Source: Syntrophaceae bacterium (GTDB taxonomy: Bacteria; Desulfobacterota; Desulfomonilia; Desulfomonilales; Desulfomonilaceae). Taken from it: a stretch of DNA of 7,296 bases. The stretch lies in assembly GCA_014874425.1 (NCBI GenBank), contig JACWAG010000440.1, positions 1 through 7,296 on the forward strand. The letters are read 5' to 3'. Numbering within the stretch: position 1 is the stretch's first letter; each line of letters begins with the position of its first letter. Below, piece by piece: positions 4,490-7,296 of the stretch. The notes beneath the pieces were generated by a model. The model was not told where the DNA came from, searched no databases, and was given only the letters and a program-made list of their open reading frames with translations. A program made the position numbers and the translations under genes.

Positions 4490-5334
4490 AAAACAAAAGA
4501 AAGTTTTACGGTAGGGGCGAAGAATTAATAAAGATGGCAAATGAGGTCTTGTCTGATTTTTATAGTCGGGGTTTTACCACAACTGTAAGGTCTTTGTTTT
4601 ACCAGCTCGTTAGTCGTAACGTGATCGCTAATACCGAAAGAGAATATAAGAATCTTGGCACACTGGTCAAAAACGCTCGTCTAAACGGGCGTATCCCGTG
4701 GAAATACATCGTTGATGAGACTCGACCCATTGTTAGTAATAATCACTGGGATTCACCACAAGACTTGCTTCTGTCAGCGGCCGAACAGTTCAGAGTGGAC
4801 CTTCGGGCATCACAACATACCATTCCCGAAGTTTGGGTTGAGAAAACTGCGTTAATTGGTGTCCTAAAACCAATATGCTCACACCTGGACGTGAAACTAT
4901 TGTCTGTGCGCGGAAATCCTTCGATTACAGCGCTTCACGAGGCAGAAGAAAGAATCATAGATAGGTTCCGTTCTGACCAAGTTACCACGATATTTTATCT
5001 AGGCGACCATGACCCAACCGGCATTGCCATACCAAAAAACATCGGCAAATTTCTCGACTCAGACTACGCAAAGGTTATGAGGATTGGCCTCAACATAGAT
5101 CAGGTCAACAAATACAACCTACCACCGAACCCGGCTAAAGAATCGGATAACAATTACAAGAAATATGCACAGGAATTCGGCCCTACTTGTTGGGAGTTGG
5201 ATGCGCTAGACCCCGATGTGATTATTGGCCTTGTGAAATACGGTCTTGATTCAATCACGGATTGGGATCTATTTCACGCACAACTAGAGTTACAGGAACT
5301 GGGCAGACAAACGCTGCGGAGAATGGCCGCATGA
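4486..5334 (+). CDS. Stand-alone Spo11/topoisomerase VI A-like protein (282 residues)
   Basis: Two domains of the Topo VI A/Spo11 family are visible. The N-terminal winged helix carries TTTVRSLFYQLVSR (31-44), where Arg35 and Tyr39 match the R-x-x-[FY]-Y motif whose Tyr attacks DNA and stays covalently bound; NTEREYKNLGTLVKNAR follows. The Toprim domain shows VWVEKTAL (116-123, catalytic Glu119), a SVRGNPS loop (140-146) and YLGDHDPTG (171-179, Asp174 and Asp176, the metal-binding DxD). ELDALDPDVI (237-246) is a familiar C-terminal block. At 282 residues it is shorter than Topo VI A (roughly 350-400), and no GHKL ATPase (B subunit) gene is in the window. It resembles the B-less 'Mini-A' type proteins reported from mobile elements (from memory). 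Start TTG follows AAGGAGG. It overlaps the nuclease gene by four bases and the protease gene by four. Activity, either cutting or only DNA binding, is unproven. Confidence 0.82.
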   Translation: MKNKRKFYGRGEELIKMANEVLSDFYSRGFTTTVRSLFYQLVSRNVIANTEREYKNLGTLVKNARLNGRIPWKYIVDETRPIVSNNHWDSPQDLLLSAAEQFRVDLRASQHTIPEVWVEKTALIGVLKPICSHLDVKLLSVRGNPSITALHEAEERIIDRFRSDQVTTIFYLGDHDPTGIAIPKNIGKFLDSDYAKVMRIGLNIDQVNKYNLPPNPAKESDNNYKKYAQEFGPTCWELDALDPDVIIGLVKYGLDSITDWDLFHAQLELQELGRQTLRRMAA

Positions 5335-6005
5335 AAACCAATCTATCTCTTGTAACACCGAATGAGGCATTACACCGGAGCGAGTATTCTGAGGATGATC
5401 GATTCAGTCTCTTGCGTGAAGTTGCGGTGATCTACGATCCGAAGGTATGGCCGTGGGCTTACGATACCTGGAAATCACTCAACGGTAAATATTTCGGTGG
5501 GGCGCTGAAGGTTGGCCCTATTCAGTGGGGATTGACAGAGTGGGGACATTTTCTGGGGAGTTACACCCCAGAAGTTAACAAAATAACTCTTCACACGAGC
5601 CTAATTGAGCCTTTGAGTCGGGCGTGGAATATGCGGGGATTGCTTGGGGAGCGCATGACAGAAGATGTCATATTGCATGAAATGGTTCATCAAAAAATAC
5701 AACAGAAGCTGGGATATTGTGATGGAAAATTCGGATGCCACAACTTCCAGCCGTGGTGTGACGAGATCAACAGGCTAAATCCCCTTCTAGGGCTACAGGG
5801 GAAAGCGACAATGTGCAGACAGCGGAGGGTAAAGGGAGCTGGCCAGACAACGGGTAACGGGACCGTAAAGTGGATGCCTACCGACAACGGCAATTTTACG
5901 CTGAAACAGCTTGCATCCTGGCCGCATGGGTTAAGGCCCAAGGGGTATTACGAAGAATCCTGCCAGGAGATGTTGGATAAACTTATGAAACGTAACATCG
6001 AATGA
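5331..6005 (+). CDS. SprT-like zinc metalloprotease (224 residues)
   Basis: SprT-like enzymes, including eukaryotic SPRTN, are zinc proteases; SPRTN digests proteins covalently trapped on DNA. The visible signature is WKSLNGKYFGGAL (47-59) with the usual W...N..YF.G.L pattern, then IQWG..., LGSYTPEVNKITLH (75-88), ILHEMVHQKI (114-123) with the HExxH ligands His116 and His120 and catalytic Glu117, and GCHNFQPWCDEINRLNP (135-151), where His137 is the expected third ligand. The classical C-terminal zinc ribbon is absent. Instead about 65 residues without known motifs follow, with a basic segment (CRQRRVKGAG) and a helical end. ATG at 5331 overlaps the preceding TGA (ATGA) with GGAGA eight bases upstream; an earlier frame opening at 5262 lies within the upstream gene. 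Coupling to the Spo11-like protein suggests it may clear covalent protein-DNA adducts (inference). Confidence 0.87.
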   Translation: MKTNLSLVTPNEALHRSEYSEDDRFSLLREVAVIYDPKVWPWAYDTWKSLNGKYFGGALKVGPIQWGLTEWGHFLGSYTPEVNKITLHTSLIEPLSRAWNMRGLLGERMTEDVILHEMVHQKIQQKLGYCDGKFGCHNFQPWCDEINRLNPLLGLQGKATMCRQRRVKGAGQTTGNGTVKWMPTDNGNFTLKQLASWPHGLRPKGYYEESCQEMLDKLMKRNIE

Positions 6006-6142
6006 GATGTGACACTAGATTAATTGGGGAGTCGAGGAGTTTTTAACAGGTCGCCTGGCTTCCCAGAAACAGGAAACACACAGGGGAAAAAGACCGACGC
6101 TAGAGCCGGTCTTAATCAAATTTATGCAAAACGAGCAACAGT
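6006..6142 (+). other. Intergenic leader between protease and primase genes
   Basis: This 137-base stretch is the only sizeable gap in the later part of the rightward module, so the primase may have its own promoter, though no good -35/-10 pair was found. It holds a short inverted repeat CAGG-tcg-CCTG (6047-6057); the same CCTG could instead pair with CAGG at 6070-6073. A hairpin follows at 6090-6113. An 18-codon frame from ATG 6124 overlaps the primase start and looks incidental. Confidence 0.4.
6090..6113 (-). terminator. Hairpin, possible rho-independent terminator (better on minus strand)
   Basis: AAGACCG (6090-6096) pairs with CGGTCTT (6107-6113) across a 10-base loop. On the minus strand the stem runs into TTTTT followed by CCCC, a modest terminator tail. 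On the plus strand only TTAATC follows, so ending of plus-strand transcripts here would be inefficient. No minus-strand gene ends nearby, so its role is unclear; it may attenuate between the protease and primase genes. Confidence 0.35.
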
Positions 6143-7296
6143 ATGATTACTACGAAAAATATTTTAAGTCAAGAGAATGATTGCACTTTAGCGCAAAATA
6201 TAGGATCGGTTCCACGGGGTAAACTACCGTCCGTTGATTTACAAGAGGCCAGTCTATTCCTGGGAAGATTTGGAACAACACACACGTACCAAACAGCCGA
6301 CGATAAAAAGATAGACAAGTCTCTTTTAAGCAAGGACTGGTGGGGGCCTTTCGCCGAATATAGCGACCGCTTAGTCGATAAGAACCTGTCAGGGGCGGCG
6401 GTCTGGTTCGGGGTAAATGAGTGTAAATCACCCGAACGAAACAATGAGAATATTACTAGAGTTCGGGCTCTTCCCGTTGACCTTGACGAAAGCCCGGTTG
6501 AACCGCTTTTAGCTGCCAAAATCAAACCACATATCGTAGTGGAATCTAGTCGTGGCAAGTATCAAGGATTTTGGTTTGTCGATGATTGTGAGTCAGAGCA
6601 GTTTAGACCTATTGTACTGGCCTTGGCGAAAAGATTGGGCGGCGACTTTAAAATTGCTAACCTCTGTCAGGTTATGAGGATACCGGGATTTTATCATCAG
6701 AAAAAAGAACCATTCCGTGTTCGTGTTCATACAGAACACTTTGAGCCTCATTACAAAACCGCCGACATAATTGAGCAACTGGGACTCACTATTGAGCCCG
6801 AGGCCAAAACGAAGGCTGTTTCACGCCGACCAGCACAACGAACCAGACGCAGCGATCCGGCTAACGAGAGTGAACGGAACCAAAAGTTAATCGAATATGC
6901 CGGGGAGTTGGAAAACAACAATTATACCTACGATGAGATTTTGGACAGGCTCAGACTGGCAAACGCCCGATATAATCCACCTGAAACTGGCGAATGGGTT
7001 GTGGCCAGGGCGAATAGCGCATGGAAATGGCGTATGAAGCGAGTGGCAAAACTCGATGAACTATACGAGCAGTTAAAATCGGCCAAACAAGCTGAACGAA
7101 TCAACATGATTCAGGAGCCCGAGGCGAAAGACGCTTTGCGCTTATGCGAGGCGACCGACCGGGCCAGGTGGTACACAATCAGGACTGATTTCTTTAAGAA
7201 TTGCGTAACAGAGCTTAAAGCCACAATCAAAACACACCCGATTCCCGTGCTGGCTCCGCCTTCCGGCGTCAACATATTTAAAGAAATACCTGGAGC
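6143..7296 (+). CDS. RepB-type AEP-fold DNA primase with PriCT-like segment (3' end outside window)
   Basis: The open frame runs from ATG 6143 off the right edge (384 codons seen). Residues about 105-200 match the RepB-type primase pattern: RVRALPVDLDE (106-116) with the catalytic metal-binding D113-L-D115, PHIVVESSRGKYQGFWFVDD (129-148), LAKRLGGDFKIANLCQVMRI (161-180) and PGFYHQKKEPFRV. Residues 242-296 (ESERNQKLIEYAGELENNNY to ARANSAWKW) look like a primase C-terminal (PriCT) helical bundle. A lysine/charge-rich linker follows. In related elements such proteins make RNA or DNA primers at an element origin, often fused to or beside a D5/SF3-type helicase, which would lie past the window end. 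No strong ribosome site precedes ATG 6143, but it is the only suitable start in the frame. The gap of 137 bases separates it from the protease gene, yet orientation and function fit one replication module. Confidence 0.82.
   Translation, partial: MITTKNILSQENDCTLAQNIGSVPRGKLPSVDLQEASLFLGRFGTTHTYQTADDKKIDKSLLSKDWWGPFAEYSDRLVDKNLSGAAVWFGVNECKSPERNNENITRVRALPVDLDESPVEPLLAAKIKPHIVVESSRGKYQGFWFVDDCESEQFRPIVLALAKRLGGDFKIANLCQVMRIPGFYHQKKEPFRVRVHTEHFEPHYKTADIIEQLGLTIEPEAKTKAVSRRPAQRTRRSDPANESERNQKLIEYAGELENNNYTYDEILDRLRLANARYNPPETGEWVVARANSAWKWRMKRVAKLDELYEQLKSAKQAERINMIQEPEAKDALRLCEATDRARWYTIRTDFFKNCVTELKATIKTHPIPVLAPPSGVNIFKEIPG

Noticed and set aside
6150..6558. Minus-strand open frames of 93 and 129 codons within the primase gene
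   Set aside because: They are antisense to a frame with clear primase motifs, show low-complexity Ser/Arg/Leu composition and lack ribosome sites.

Overview
The window looks like an accessory (mobile-element) segment of a bacterial genome. Several genes have clear Shine-Dalgarno sites (AAGGAGG, AAAGGAG, CAGGAGG), genes are tightly overlapped, and base composition looks mid-range by eye. There is no rRNA, tRNA, integrase, capsid gene or CRISPR array, so neither the host taxon nor the type of element (prophage, integrative element or plasmid) can be fixed. The gene set on the right is typical of the early/replication arm of such elements.

Left part (1-1395): a 3' fragment of a mobile-element-type protein ends at 116. 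An AT-rich, repeat-containing region follows, leading into a two-gene toxin-antitoxin-like unit: a 56-residue protein (266-436) and a GNAT acetyltransferase (about 390-998). Downstream, 999-1395 is a decayed gene. It reads in two frames joined at an A-run and ends in a recognisable but truncated GNSxxYTLRRL-type module.

Middle (1376-2409, minus strand): a two-gene operon encodes a ribbon-helix-helix protein with a C-terminal domain, and an acidic tryptophan-rich protein of unknown function. A TTGACA promoter and a perfect 16-bp palindrome at the predicted transcription start suggest autoregulation. From about 2410 to 2785 no gene is visible.

Right part (2786-7296, plus strand): a long co-directional set. 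In order it holds a MerR-like winged-helix protein, a small XRE-type HTH protein, a double Cys4 zinc-finger protein, an ERCC4 (XPF-type) nuclease, a stand-alone Spo11/topoisomerase VI A-like protein with winged-helix Tyr and Toprim motifs, and a SprT-like zinc metalloprotease. After a 137-base gap comes an AEP-fold RepB-type primase with a PriCT-like segment, cut by the window end. From the HTH gene to the protease most junctions are TAATG, TTGA or ATGA overlaps, so the products are probably made together.

The point of greatest interest is the coupled trio of ERCC4 nuclease, Spo11-like protein and SprT-like protease. A protein that can bond covalently to DNA through tyrosine, a protease from the family that removes DNA-protein crosslinks, and a nuclease of the XPF/MUS81 fold form a coherent break-and-clear kit beside a primase. 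That joint function is an inference; the domain assignments rest on visible motifs.
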